Shown piece by piece: positions 46,600 to 58,724 of a stretch of DNA of 64,000 nt. A program made the translations under genes and the position numbers. The stretch comes from Saccopteryx bilineata (Eukaryota > Chordata > Mammalia > Chiroptera > Emballonuridae), in NCBI RefSeq assembly GCF_036850765.1, contig NC_089501.1, positions 15,104,997 to 15,168,996 on the forward strand. The letters are read 5' to 3'. Each line of letters starts with the position of its first letter. Positions within the stretch are counted from its first letter, which is position 1. Under the pieces are notes generated by a model that searched no databases, was not told the DNA's origin, and saw only the letters and a program-made list of their open reading frames with translations.

Positions 46600-48352
46600 A
46601 AGTTAAGTAAGGCCTTATAGGCAGTAAAAAGCTAGAATTCAAATCTAATCCATATGACCCCTAAATCCATGCTTTTCCTATCATGCTCTTTAACATGTTG
46701 AAAAACAACAATTATAAGATATTTCTTTATATGCTGTGTGAGAAGATAGTACCTAATTGTAAGATTTCTGTACAATGTTTAGGGTTCAGCTAAGGTTGGA
46801 AACTAAATGACATTAATCTGTGATGTATGATTTTTTTTAGCTGCAACCATCAACTTGAGTATAGGAATAGAAAAGGCAGATACATACACAGGGTTTTGCA
46901 ATGTGGGCCTCTGGGACAAAGGGACAAGGAGTTTAGGGATATTGTCTGGAGAACTGGTGAAACGATGGAGAACTCAGGCTCGCCTATCTGGAGAAAACAG
47001 TAAAATTAAGAGAAGGCTAAAATGTTGGAACAAGGTTGAGGAAATAAAAGAGTTGAAGTTTCACATGAAGTCAAAGAACAGATATGAGAGTAAGGGAGTG
47101 AATGGTGGAAAGATAAGGCATTAGGTTGAGTGCGTAGGATGTTGGAGTTTAAGATTTCAGAGGTGGGACAGTGGAAGACTGAATCTATGAGGCAGCAGCA
47201 TTGGAGTTGCATCTCTCTGATCTCCCTTCCAGGAAAACTTGACCTTCAGCCAAAAGGAGTGCAGTTGGCAGTCAGCCTCCAGCTATTAGCACCTGTGGGA
47301 TCTGCCTCAGCTTTTAAAAAAGTTTATTTTTAATTGAACTTATTAGGGTACAGATTTAGGTGTGAAACAATAAAATATCAGATGCAGACTGCATTGTGTG
47401 GCCATCACCCCAAGCAAAGTCTTTCACTACACTTTTCCTAGATAGCCCCAGCCAATGGCCAAGCACAGCTGAGCCCCTTGGGCCCGCCTTTTGTTCCCTT
47501 GCAGAACTTTCTAATCATCAGGCTTTTCTCTAGCTCTCCAATGAGTTGAGTGAGTCCTTGTCAGATCTGCGTGGCAGTAGGAGCCTTTCATTTCCAACCT
47601 GAGTCTTTGTCCTGTTTATCTTTCACAGATGTTACCCTCCAATAAAGCTTTTGCACTCCTAACTCCATTTTAGCATCTGCTTCCCAGAGATTCCGACTAA
47701 AACAATCCATGAAGATAAAGCTATAAAGGAGTTGGATTTTCATGTATTTACTTGTTTTAAAGAGTAAAATGAATGTTCTCTAGAGCATGATGAAAAGGTT
47801 TCTAAGGGCAGTAAAACAAGGATAAGTTACCAGGAAAGCAGCACATAGCAAAAGGGACTGAAATTGTCCAATAGTATAAATAAATAACGCCTTACCTTTT
47901 GAACAGCAGAGGAAGGCAGGACTGAGAGAAATAGGTTTAAGGTTTCAGAATCGCACTTGGGCACCTTTGAAACTCGGGAGAACGTCGAAAACGACCTCCA
48001 TAGTCCTGACTCGGCTGGTCCCGGAAGCTGTGACCTTAATTAGAAAAGTTTGCCACGATCCAAAGTACTTCACCCTGTAAAACTTAACTGACTTCATTGA
48101 GGTCAACAGGATTTTAATCAGTTAAATAAAAGTAATTAATTGGTTACAACTTTACTACCCAGATAATTTTAAAACATTAAGACAGTTTTCATTGTAGTTT
48201 CTTTCCTTCTAGGTAGTTAAAGAGAATTCTATTCAATAACTCTGTTACCTTTGGTAGATTTTCATTCCAAAAAATTGCCCTCATATTGCTTACACAATGC
48301 AAGAACATAGGGATCTTTGGAACTTGAAAAGTGTAGCTATACGTCTGATTTA
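46600..48352. other. Intergenic, mixed; possible old repeat and a CpG-bearing patch
   Basis: Apart from an L1 3' fragment (47314-47440), 47440-47700 carries an AATAAA (about 47641) and could be an old LTR end. 47880-48045 has several CpGs and a minus-strand donor-like AAAAG/GTAAGG at about 47892. Confidence 0.4.
47314..47440 (-). mobile_element. Old L1 3' end fragment, antisense (probable)
   Basis: 'aattgaacttattagggt' and 'cattgtgtggccatcacc' resemble antisense L1 3' UTR, as at 32.1 kb. Confidence 0.5.
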
Positions 48353-48477
48353 TTTTCTGAATGTATTATACTACTAAAAAGTCCAGACCTCCATTGAAAT
48401 GTTAGCAAAAACGTCCAATCCTTAAAATTTCAGTAAAGGTCTGAAATTTTAACTAGTAGTATAATACATTCAGAAAA
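48353..48477. repeat. 125-bp element with perfect 24-bp inverted ends (MITE-like)
   Basis: Arms 48353-48376 and 48454-48477 are exact reverse complements (24/24). A smaller perfect hairpin lies inside (48424-48433 against 48441-48450, 7-nt loop). No target duplication is obvious. Could be a miniature DNA transposon or a foldback from templated repair. Confidence 0.7.
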
Positions 48478-48721
48478 AGAAACACATGTCTACCTACAAT
48501 TTTCAGGTTTATGATGGAATGAATTTTTGTGGTTTTTTCTGCTTGTAGGAAAAATACATATTAACAAAGAGAAGGAAGATAGTATAGAAATATTCATTAC
48601 TTTTTTATTTAATAATAGTTGTTGAATACCTAATTCTGTCTTATTTCACTTAAATCCTTTATAGTTTTTTTAATTTTTATTGTGTAAACATACATATATA
48701 TTTATAAGGTGAGAGTTGTTT

Positions 48722-49097
48722 AATTTTTTTTTTTAATGAGAAAAAGAAGGAAGAGACAGATTCCCACATGTTCCCTGACCAGGATCTACTTGGCAAGCCA
48801 ACTAGAGGGTGATGCTCTGCCCATCTGGGGCCCTTGCTCCATTGCAACCAAAGCCGTATTTTAATTCCAGAGGCAGAGGCCATGGAGCCATTCTCAGCGC
48901 CTTGGGCCAACTCATTCCAATTGAGCCATGTCTGCAGCAGGGGAGGAAAAGAAGGGAGAGAGAGAGAGAGAGAAGCGAGAGGGGAGGGGTAGAGAAGCAA
49001 ATGGGTTCTTCTTTTGTGTGCCCTGACTGAGAATCAAACCTGGGACATCCACATGCTGGGCGGATGCTCTACCACTGAGTGAACCAGCCAGAGCCTG
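48722..49097 (-). mobile_element. SINE (long Ves-type, old)
   Basis: Clearly diverged antisense copy, poly-T at 48725 and CCAGCCAGAGCC end; GA-rich block at 48955-48975. Confidence 0.88.
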
Positions 49098-50723
49098 TTT
49101 AAGATTTTTTTTAACCCAAATTACCTCTCAGAAAAGATGAAATCACTTTGCACTACATTCCTTACAGTCACTCATATTAATGGGTCACACTCTCTTTGTT
49201 AGTTTATTTTGATCAACAGCATACTGGTGACAGAAGTCAGTTAGCCTAACCTAAATTCAATCTGTAAAATATGGAATCTGTATTTTTGAAAGGAAATGAG
49301 TTTTAAAAAGATAACTTTAAAATGTGCAATAATTATTATATTATAGTGATTGTAACTATATATTAAATGTGATAGTGGGAAAAAACATTTAAGTTAGTAT
49401 ATTTAATAATATAAGTAAACTAATATTGTATGGAGATTTCACTATTTCACTTGTATTTCAAAATTACAACATCAAGTTGTCCCATACATATTTTTGAAAA
49501 TGCACCTGAAAACAGATGGAATCACCTTAATTTAGTTAAGATATGTCACCTTTAGACATATCTTAACTAAATTAATCAAAATTAATTAAATAAAATTGGT
49601 CTTCTTTTTCTCCCTCTGCTTTGAACCACAGACAAAGCATTTTTTAAATATTTCTAATATTTTGCAATGTTACATTCAGGGAATCTATTTTCAACATGAT
49701 ACTTAAAGCTGAATTCAGAAAGAATAGCATCTCACAAACTTTTCTTACAAACATGACAAGACATAAAAGTTTTTTAAAACTAGCAAAATAACTAACTTAT
49801 TCTTTTATTATAGCAATTGAGTCTTTTTCTTTTTTAGTGTTCTGTGTACCTTGCTTGAATCACCCATTACTGAACTGCAAATTAAAGCACTAGAAAGCTA
49901 CCTGAATATCAAATACATAAGTTCTCACAGAGGATACGAGATCAGTTAACAATAAATGAGGCATCTACAATTAAATTTTCACTCCTCACACATGTCCTGT
50001 GAATGATGACAAGTAAATTACAAATATATACATATGATTTTTTATGACATTTTCCTAATCGGGATATTATTCGAATATTTATACTAATTATTTTTTATAT
50101 TAACTAAGTACTTTTTTTTTTCTGTTGCAAATAATTCCCGAATGAAGTTGTAGAGCAAACTTAAGCCTTCATAAAATTGAGCAAGTTACTTATACTGTGA
50201 AAGATTGCTGACTGATAAGTGTTTTCAAATGAGGCCAAAAGAGAGAGATAACAGTTAGCATTTATTTTCATAATCTTAAAAAGATATCTGACTTCAGCAG
50301 TAAGGACCTATGGTGACGCTAAAGGGGGAAAAGAAGTTTGGGGACAGTTGATCAGTGCTGGGCAAGAATAGAGTGATAAGGCTTTCCCGAGAGAATTCTG
50401 CGCAGCAGTTGCCTGAACACTGCTGCCTTCTCTGCTCACCCTTGGACGTCAGTCTGGTCTGGCCCAGGCCCAAGAGCTAAATTTCAGATCATGGCAAGTT
50501 TAGGAGAACAGTGCAGACTGGAACATCTAATCCCACCCTAGCTTGCCCTAACATGGCCCCTGAATTTGGCCAACTCATGAGCCCCTGTCTGAAGCTGTTT
50601 CTAGAAAATCGAAGCATAAAAGAGCAATGACCCTCCCCTTTTTTTTTTTGAGTTTTGGTTTTACTACATAATTTTTTTTTAATTTTCACATTCCCACATA
50701 TTGTCTTTTAGAACAAATTGCTT
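49098..50723. other. Intergenic, AT-rich, no gene recognised
   Basis: It contains the perfect hairpin at 49527-49575. The part at 50280-50620 is less AT-rich and non-repetitive to my eye. Confidence 0.45.
49527..49575. repeat. Perfect 21-bp hairpin with 7-nt loop
   Basis: Arms 49527-49547 and 49555-49575 are exact reverse complements around the loop accttta. AT-rich. Not part of a repeat I recognise. Confidence 0.8.
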
Positions 50724-50740
50724 AAAATTTCTTAGAAGGA

Positions 50741-51111
50741 GGCCCTGGCTGGTTGGCTCAGTGGTAGAGCGTCAGCCTGGCGTGAGGGAGTCCCTGGTTC
50801 AATTCCCGGCCAGGGCACACAGGAGAGGCGCCCATCTGCTTCTCCACCCCTCCCCCTCTCCTTCCTCTCTGTCTCTCTCTTCCCCTCCTGCAGCCAAGGC
50901 TCCATTGGAGCAAAGTTTGCCCGGGAGCTAAAGATGGCTCTGTGGCCTCTGCCTCAGGCGCTAGAATGGCTCTGATTGTGGCAGAGCATCGCCCCAGATG
51001 GGCAGAGCATCGCCCCCTGGTGGGCATGCTGGGTGGATTCCAGTCGGGTGCATGCGGGAGTCTGTCTGACTGCCTCCCGTTTCCAACTTCAGAAAAATAC
51101 CAAAAAAAAAA
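50741..51111 (+). mobile_element. SINE (long Ves-type)
   Basis: Perfect 17-bp duplication aaaatttcttagaagga at 50724-50740 and 51112-51128. Confidence 0.95.
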
Positions 51112-51128
51112 AAAATTTCTTAGAAGGA

Positions 51129-52483
51129 ATGACTCATAGTGTATGAGAGTGTGCCTCTCCAGTGTGTTTCCCGGGTCAAGGTAGTTACTACCCTCTAAAC
51201 ACCTAACTGCTGTACAGGAAGCCAGTACCAAACACTGTAGTGTTTCTGTTGCCTTTTCATCCTGGGGATTATGATGAATTTTCTTAAAATGTTTTGAGAT
51301 ATGTGAGCATCTCCTGCTAATACAACCTCTGTTAAGAGGTCAACTTCTTAGGCTGTGAGAGGACTTTCTGCTGCAGTGACTGCTGGCCTCCTGGAGAAGG
51401 TGCCCACTGAAGGAGCCCTCGGTGAGAGCCAGAGTGAAGCGCATATGCCCTGATCCCTTTTCAGACACTGGCGAAAGGCCAAACCCAGAGTATTAGCCAC
51501 AGTGAGTAGTTCAGTGGACTGGCAGGTTGCCAGGTGAGGGGCTGACTGTCATTTATAAAGTGGTGGTTTTTATTGACTTGCAGTAACCCTGTCACTTAGC
51601 TGCATTCTGGGGTTTCTGGGAGAAGAAAGAACCCAATTATTCTTCTATTGGAATAACACCAAAACAAACACTGGATTTAGGCTTGCTGTATCTATCATAT
51701 ATTGGTCTTTTCTAAATGCTTCAGCATTTATTTCACTAAGTAGCCTTTATAATATTATGTATCCTTTAATTCACTTATTCTGAATCTTGACAGGCTTTCT
51801 GCCCCTCCAGTTGCCATTAAAGGTCCCTCTGTGCATCAGGCCCCAGGGCTCTGTAATGTTGTTGCAACTACCTCATTAATTCCCACCCCATCTGGGCTCT
51901 CTGAATCAGGTTTTCTTACATATGATTCAGAGAATGTCACTTAATGTGAGAGATGTTAGAACATTCAGGAGAAAAAAGTGGGTATTGATAAAAATATGAT
52001 TACTATAAAATGTCATCTTAAAACTGTCTTGTAGTTTCAAATTTGTGTAAACAAAATGGGTGTTTATTAATGTCTTATTGCATGCAAAAGTATATTATAA
52101 TCGATATTCAGAATATTTTTTCTTTTGCCTTGAAAAAAATAAAAAATTAGATTTGTGAAATAATGTTTATAAATATACTTAAAAGGCTTATTATTTTTCT
52201 TTTAAAATTAATTTTTATAAGTTATAAAATTTGACTCCTATTCCAGCTAACTATTAATAAATAATCAGGATTATTATTGAGTTATTTAGGTTGAAACATT
52301 TATTATTAAATACATTAATGGACTGAAATTTGGATGTAGAAATTACTGAAGACCTTTACTTTGTCTTATTAAAAAATCAGAAAAGAATGATCTGGGGCTT
52401 AAAAATCTTAAATTTCTAACAATGTAAATATAATTATATTATTATTGGTAACACTGTTGAACTTAAGAATATATCTAGTTTTG
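51129..52483. other. Intergenic, no feature recognised
   Basis: Moderate-GC block (51240-51650) followed by AT-rich sequence; no ORF or repeat I can name. Confidence 0.45.
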
Positions 52484-52672
52484 GCCCTGGCTGGTTAACT
52501 CAGTCAGTTAAGAGTGCCATCCCAAAACAACAATGTTGAGGGTTCGATCCCTGGTCAGGGCACACATGGGAAACTACCCAAAAATGCATGACTGAGTGGA
52601 ACAACAAATGCTTCCCTTTCTCTCCCCTCTCTCTCCTTTCCTCTTGCTGTCTTTCTAAAAAGTCACTAAAAA
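52484..52672 (+). mobile_element. SINE (older Ves subfamily)
   Basis: GGCCCTGGCTGGTTAACTCAG head, B box GGTTCGATCCC, short body and CT-rich end. Confidence 0.85.
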
Positions 52673-52676
52673 TTAA

Positions 52677-52800
52677 GGCCTGGCCAGATAGCTTGGTTGG
52701 TTGGAGTGTCGTCCTGGAGCACAGAGTGAGGAGGTTACCAGTTTGATTCCCTGGTCAGGACACTTACAAAAACTGAGAAGGAAAACAATTAAAAATAAGT
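52677..52800 (+). mobile_element. SINE fragment (older Ves subfamily)
   Basis: GGCCTGGCCAGATAGCTTGG head and a TTTGATTCCCTGGTCAGG B-box region, then lost. Tandem to the previous SINE. Confidence 0.75.
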
Positions 52801-53147
52801 GAGAAACTGGAATCTATCTATAATGATTGTATTAACAACTATACCAAACTGCCTCCTAGACCAATGCTATTGTATCATGAAATGATGTAGTTTCAGAGGT
52901 GGTGTGGCTACAGTAAATACATGCAAAATGTGAGGTGCTGACACCAGAAACCCTGGTTCAGACACAGCTCTGCTCCCTGCTGGCTGTGGACCTCTTGGAG
53001 CCAGTTTTCTCTTATCAAAGGGGATTGTGGCAGTACTATCTCATAAAGCTTGGTGAGAAGTAAACATAATCATATTTGATAAAGTGTTTTACAAGTTTTA
53101 GATAATCAATTTTTTACAAAGGATGGAGGAAGGAGAAGAGAAAAGCT

Positions 53148-53475
53148 TGCCTGACCAGTGGTAGTGCAGTGTGGATAGAGCATCAACCTGGGAAGCTGAG
53201 GTCCCAGGTTTGAGACCCTGAGGTCTCTGGCTTGAGCGCAGGCTTGCCAACTTGAGTGTGAGATCATCAACATAACCCCAGATCGCTGGTATGAGCCCAG
53301 ATGTCACTGGTTTGAAGGCCAAGGTTGCTGGCTTGAGCCCAAGGATCACTAACTCAATTTGAGTCTCCCAGTCAAGGCACATATGAGAAGCAGTGAATAA
53401 ACAACTTAAAGTGACGCAACTATGAATTGATGCTTCTCATCTCTCTCCCTTCCTGTCTGAGGGGGAAAGAGAGAG
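53148..53475 (+). mobile_element. SINE (GTAGTGCAGTGTGGATAGAGC type)
   Basis: Diverged copy with repeated 'ctggcttgagc' units and a CT-rich 3' end; about 25 bp separate it from a MIR. Confidence 0.85.
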
Positions 53476-53499
53476 CTAGAGTAATAATAAAGAGTATGG

Positions 53500-53680
53500 A
53501 ATGCTAAGCACTGTGCCAAGAACGGGACCTGCACTGTCTCATTTAAGTTTCATAGCAACACAATGAAGAATAGAAAGAATGACTATTTTCTCCATTTTAT
53601 AGAGAGGAGACTGAGACACAGAGAGGTCCAAGAAGAGCAGGTTAACAAGAGGCAGAACAGAAATTCAAAGCCAATATAAC
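53500..53680 (-). mobile_element. MIR
   Basis: 'gctaagcactgtgccaag', 'ctccattttatagagagg' and 'gagacacagagaggtcc' are antisense MIR. Confidence 0.85.
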
Positions 53681-53689
53681 CTGATTTTT

Positions 53690-55959
53690 TTAATATTAGC
53701 TATGCTATGGGAAAATAGTTTAACATTATTATCAAAGATTTAACAATTAAAAGATAGGGAAATAAAAATGCAAAGAAATGATAAGCATTTAATTTCAGTT
53801 ATCTGGAGGAGAAAGGGGTGTGACTGGGAAAAAGGTACACAGAGACTTCAACCACATATGTAATATTTTATTTATATAAAATATGGAAATGTATTAAGAT
53901 TTGTTAAACTAGGGCCATGGATTAGTATTTTTCCCGGAAAAAAAAAAGTCAAACTATGAAATTGCATATCCACTGGAATTCAATCAGTGAAAAAATAAGC
54001 ATAAGAAAAAGTTTAGAAAGAAATACCTTAAAATGATGTGTACAGAATTAGTGTTAAAACGATGAGATTGTGAAAATTTTTCTTTCCTCTTTCAAGTTTT
54101 TGATCATGTTGATTTCTGACAAACTGCTTTTTTAATGTAAAATTATTACATAGTGCAAACCTAGCTATAGAAATAATGAGATAGACACCAAATGAACTAG
54201 AATTCAAGGGAGAGGAGGAAGAGTTCCACAGAAGTCTGTAAACGAGGCACAATCGGTGTAGGAGTTCGGAAGGAGGGAGATCCATCAGTCTGGGGTCTTT
54301 AGGAGTGCTTCCTGGAGGAGCGGCTGTCAGTGGGTTTGAATGATTGGAGAGCAGGTAGAGCTGAGGACTAGGAGAGGACCTAAGCGAAGGGAGCCTGCCA
54401 GCTGTAAAAGTAGAAAGACGTGAGGGGATTGCACGAGACAGCACTTTACATCATGGAAACTGTTATTTTCAGTTTTTATCGGCTGATTTTTTTTCAGAAA
54501 ATGTGGTGACTTTAAAGTTGTCATGGTTGAGTTAATTCCTCAAAACAACTGGTTGTAGAATCAGAGACATAATTGTGAGCTGTGCTTCTGGCTCCAAATC
54601 TTTCATCTAAAAATAATCGCAATGACTATATCTTGGGAAAACAAAGCCATTGCCTATTCTTGTGCGCCAGCTATCTTGGTAGTCACTTACTGGAAAATGG
54701 ATCATGGGAAAAATAACTACATGTTTTTAGAACACTGCTTGTTGCTCCTATCTTAACTGAGTTGATTAATGAAATAATTTTAAAACTTTAGTCTACAAGC
54801 ATAAAAGCATGAACATGACTTAGGGATAATCTTTTATAATCACACAAGTGTGCCTGTGCTCCCCAAGAGTCACAGCCCTGGCATTTCTGAAAGCCGATGC
54901 TGTGTCTTCAGGGAGCAAATTTTCTTGTGCAGAAAGGAGACAGAGCCAAAGGTAAAGACGTGAGGAGTAGGAGAAGGGATATTAGGTAAGTCTCCCCTAC
55001 AGAAAAATGAATGGATTTATATACTCCACTGCCCCCCACATACACCAGCTGCTCTTTGCCCAGCCTCCTTGAGTTAGATATATATTCATTAAATAATATA
55101 TGAATCAACAGGGTGAATGATGATAGTTACCATTTATAGAATGATTACTTTGTACTAGAAGTTTATATCCATTAACTCTAATTGTAAGAATACTGCTGAG
55201 TATATAACTCAAATTCTGGGGTACATAGGTTCTTCAACTGGTGTTATCTTGTTTGGTATTCTTTTTAATCCTTTAAGATCAATGTAAGATAAAAATGCCG
55301 ATTGCCACCTCACACGCCAGTGAGAAATCTGCTGTTCCTCCCCACATGTTCAGGGTTCTCTTCCTTGCTGCACATGCTGCCCAGCCCAAATTCTCCCTCT
55401 CTCCTCTCCATCTCCCTATGTCTGCTTTTTCTTCTGCTGCACTGCCTCACCCAATACCATAAACACATCATCCTCATTTCTTCACTCCCCAAAGTGTCAC
55501 ACACATGTGGCTGTTTGTGTAATGAGCATCTACCACACTGTACATTAAGACTATCGTACCAAGTACAGTCGTGGGCTCTTGGCTATTTTGCCAAACATCT
55601 CTCCCTCCTAGGGTTGCTGTTTTCATCTCAAGCTCAGGGATGCCCCAAATTCTTACTGTATCATGCAAAGCGATTTAGTTCTTTGCCTGGGTCTTCCTCC
55701 TTAATATCCAAAGCAGGCCCATCAAGTTGTTTTTCTAAACTAGGGACCTAGGAATCAGAAGGCCTGGAGTCTGCTATAGTGTTAAATGGAATTCCCCCTG
55801 CCACCCCCCACTGCTATGTTATTATCCACATTTTATACAAGATGAAACAAAATTTAGTGAATTAAATGATTACCCAAGAAAAATGGCCAGAGTGTGAATT
55901 AAAAGCCTGGTTTGCCTAATTCAAAGTTAATGCTCCATCCACTAAACCAAGATGAATTC
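53690..55959. other. Intergenic, no gene recognised
   Basis: ORFs at 54028-54444 and 55302-55751 are low-complexity in character (S/L/P-rich) and lack motif or splice support. A weak MIR-like stretch lies near 55130-55200. Confidence 0.45.
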
Positions 55960-56165
55960 ATGCGAGTCAATACTTATTGAACATGTACAATATGCCTAAT
56001 TGTGTTCTACGAGCTTTAGGAGTATTAACTCATTAAATCCTCATGTTAACTAATATCCATTTGATAGATACAGAGATAGTAATTTGTCCAAAGTCACATA
56101 GCTCACAAATGGAAAGGCCAGGATTAGAACTTGGGTTATTAGTCTCTGCTTTCCATCATTATCTG
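55960..56165 (-). mobile_element. MIR
   Basis: 'cttattgaacatgtac', 'taactcattaaatcctcatg', 'aaagtcacatagctcac' and 'ccaggattagaacttggg' are antisense MIR. Confidence 0.82.
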
Positions 56166-56458
56166 CCATTCTCTACCAGCCTCATGCTTTCAGTAGCTAA
56201 AAATGAAGGCAGGTACTGGGTGACAGTTAAATCTGCACCCTAGCAGTGATCTCAGTTTGTTTCAGAAGCACAAGTTTTCTGAAGCCATGAGAACACAGGC
56301 GCAGGGTTGGGGACTAAGGATCTCAACTAGATTTGCTCAGTGACAAACTAAATTATAAACTTTATAGCAGCTACTTTAGAAAATAATAATGTAGTCCTGT
56401 CTTTTCTTGCTTAATGAGTTTTTACAAAATTAAGTCAGTCATTCAGTGTCCTCTATAA

Positions 56459-56758
56459 CAGTGGTCCTCAACCTTTTTTGGGCCACGGACCAGTTTAATG
56501 TCAGAAAATATTTTCATGAACTGGCCTTTAGGGTGGAACGGATAAACGTATCACGTGACTGAGACAAGCGTCAAGAGTGAGTCTTAGACGGATGTAACAG
56601 AGGGAATCTGGTCATTTTTTAAAAATAAAACATCGTTTTCAGACTTAAATATAAATAAAATGAAAATAATGTAAGTTATTTATTCTTTCTCTGCAGGCCG
56701 GTACCAAATGGCCCATAGACCGGTACCAGTCCGTGGCCCCGGGGATTGGGGACCACTG
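56459..56758. mobile_element. 300-bp non-autonomous hAT element
   Basis: Termini CAGTGGTCCTCAACC and GGGGACCACTG, flanked by a perfect 8-bp duplication ctctataa (56451-56458 and 56759-56766). No coding capacity. Confidence 0.9.
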
Positions 56759-56766
56759 CTCTATAA

Positions 56767-57504
56767 GTCAGTTGCTATTAGACACAGCAAACAAAGATGA
56801 ATCCTTCAGGTCCAGGCTCAGTCCTTGGGTAGCACAGAATCTTGTGCAGGCTAGAGCATGCTGTAATATGACTTACTCATCAGATAGTTTCGTGTTTGAC
56901 AATATTTGAAGCTATAGAGAGTCATAGATTAAGCCAAAGTACAAAAGCAATGTCTAAGAATTACTCTTTGGAGGAAAGAAAAAGGGCTCTCTATTAGTGG
57001 TAGCAAACCCTCTAACATAGAAAATGGACAAGCAGAGACTGGATGACCACCTGGCAGGGATTTTGTGAAGAGTATTCAAACATGACCTGAAAAATTCTCA
57101 CCCGGGATCTATCTATATTCCAAATGTTAGGAGGACAGTCATGTCAATAGGAGTATGGAGGTCTGCATGGAGGCGTAAAGAGACAAAGGGTAAGATTATG
57201 GTGAGTGTTTCTTCTAATACTGGTGTATGGGAGATGATGCTGAGATTGTAGATTTCCTTGTCCAGTTCTTTAGAGAAAAAAAAAAAATATTAGCATAGCC
57301 AAAAGCATTAAATTGATTCATATTACTTGATAGAACTAGTTCTTAAGAATATAGAACTTGCTTTGATTTACTTTATGCTCAAAGTTCTAACCCAAGGTTC
57401 AATTTCCTGAGTACATATGACCACCATCAGGGTAAACTGTCCCACAAAGATGAGCACTAGCAATTCTTCGCGCAGGAACATCTCTCATTTTAAGCTAAAG
57501 CTAC
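56767..57504. other. Intergenic, no feature recognised
   Basis: No recognised repeat or coding signal. Confidence 0.45.
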
Positions 57505-57692
57505 CTGGCCAGGTAGCTCAGTTGATTATAGTATCATCTCAATATATCGAGGGTGTGGGTTCAATCCTTGGACAGGGCAAATACAAGAATCATCCAATGA
57601 ATGCATGGATAAGTGGAACGACAAATCAATGTTTTCTCTCTCTCTCCCTCCCTCACACTCTAAAATCAATAAAATAAATCTAAATAAATAAA
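57505..57692 (+). mobile_element. SINE (older Ves subfamily)
   Basis: CCTGGCCAGGTAGCTCAGTTG head, GGTTCAATCCTTGG B box, CT-rich end and AATAAATAAATAAAT tail. Confidence 0.85.
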
Positions 57693-57894
57693 TAAATGGA
57701 CATCTTCTTTTAAAACTGGATTTTAAATATGAACTAAATCAGTGGTTTTCAAGCTATACTCCTAGGGCCTCATTAGCAAACAATGAAAGTTTTACACTGC
57801 ATGTGAAAACTATGCATTGTTTTGTATCAGGTTTATATATTGAAATTTCACAATAATATTTTGTTTGGAGAAAGAAAGAGTCTTACTGCAAAAA

Positions 57895-58030
57895 GTGAAA
57901 CCTCTGAGATTTTTGGTCCATTTCTCTATTCACAAGAAACTAAGGCCCAGAGAGGTTAAGTGACTCATTGAAATGGCAGAGATAAGTCTTAAAACTAGGT
58001 CACCACTCCAGGTCTGGTCTCCTGCACAGA
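57895..58030 (-). mobile_element. MIR fragment
   Basis: 'aagaaactaaggcccagag' and 'aggttaagtgactcattg' match antisense MIR. Confidence 0.75.
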
Positions 58031-58194
58031 CCTTCCATTTCCTGTCCCCCAAGCCACTGAGAGTCTGGAGAGAGTGGCAGTCACCCAGGCCAATGTAACT
58101 CTAGGTGAACTATAAATTTCTAGGACTGTAACAACTAAGTATTGTATTATGCTCTACATGGGAAGATTCCGTTAAAATACTAACTGCCTAGCTA

Positions 58195-58300
58195 CCAGTT
58201 ATGGTCTCTATAATTAGGTGCCATATTATCTCATTTGATCTTCACAATAATCTGTTGAGTTGAGCAGATCAAGTATCTCTCTAGCCCTCATCTTTAATTT
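58195..58300 (-). mobile_element. MIR fragment
   Basis: 'gccatattatctcatttg' and 'atcttcacaataatctg' match antisense MIR. Confidence 0.6.
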
Positions 58301-58403
58301 TGAAAAAGGTAAAAGAGTGTCAAAGCTATTGATTTCTCAAAGAAACATACTAGTAAAATTTTAAACCCCAAATTCCAGACTTCTGACTTTTAGAAAGTCA
58401 GGG

Positions 58404-58724
58404 CTGGCCCTGGCCGGTTGGCTCAGTGGTAGAACGTTGGCCTGGTGTGTGGAAGTCCCAGGTTCGATTCCCGGCTAGGGCACACAGGAGAAGCGCCCAT
58501 TTGCTTCTCTGCCTCTCCCCCTCTCCTTCTTCTCTGTCTCTCTCTTCCCCTCCCGCAGCCGAGGCTCCATTGGAGCAAGGGTGGCCCGGGCGCTGGGGAT
58601 GGCTCCTTGGCCTCTGCTCCGACGCCCCAGAGGGGCAGAGCATCGCCCCCTGGTCGCATGCGGGTGTCTGTTTGTCTCTCCCAGTTTCTAGCTTCATAAA
58701 AGTACAAAAAAAAAAAAAAAAAAG
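58404..58724 (+). mobile_element. SINE (long Ves-type) with internal deletions
   Basis: Intact head and B box; the part around the third quarter lacks several tens of bases compared with other copies. Flanks aagtcagggct and aagacagggct look like a one-mismatch duplication. Confidence 0.88.

Noticed and set aside
54028..54444. 138-codon minus-strand ORF
   Set aside because: No recognisable domain, no splice or promoter context, composition typical of chance.
55302..55751. 149-codon plus-strand ORF
   Set aside because: S/L/P-rich translation of a pyrimidine-rich stretch; no motif and no exon signals.
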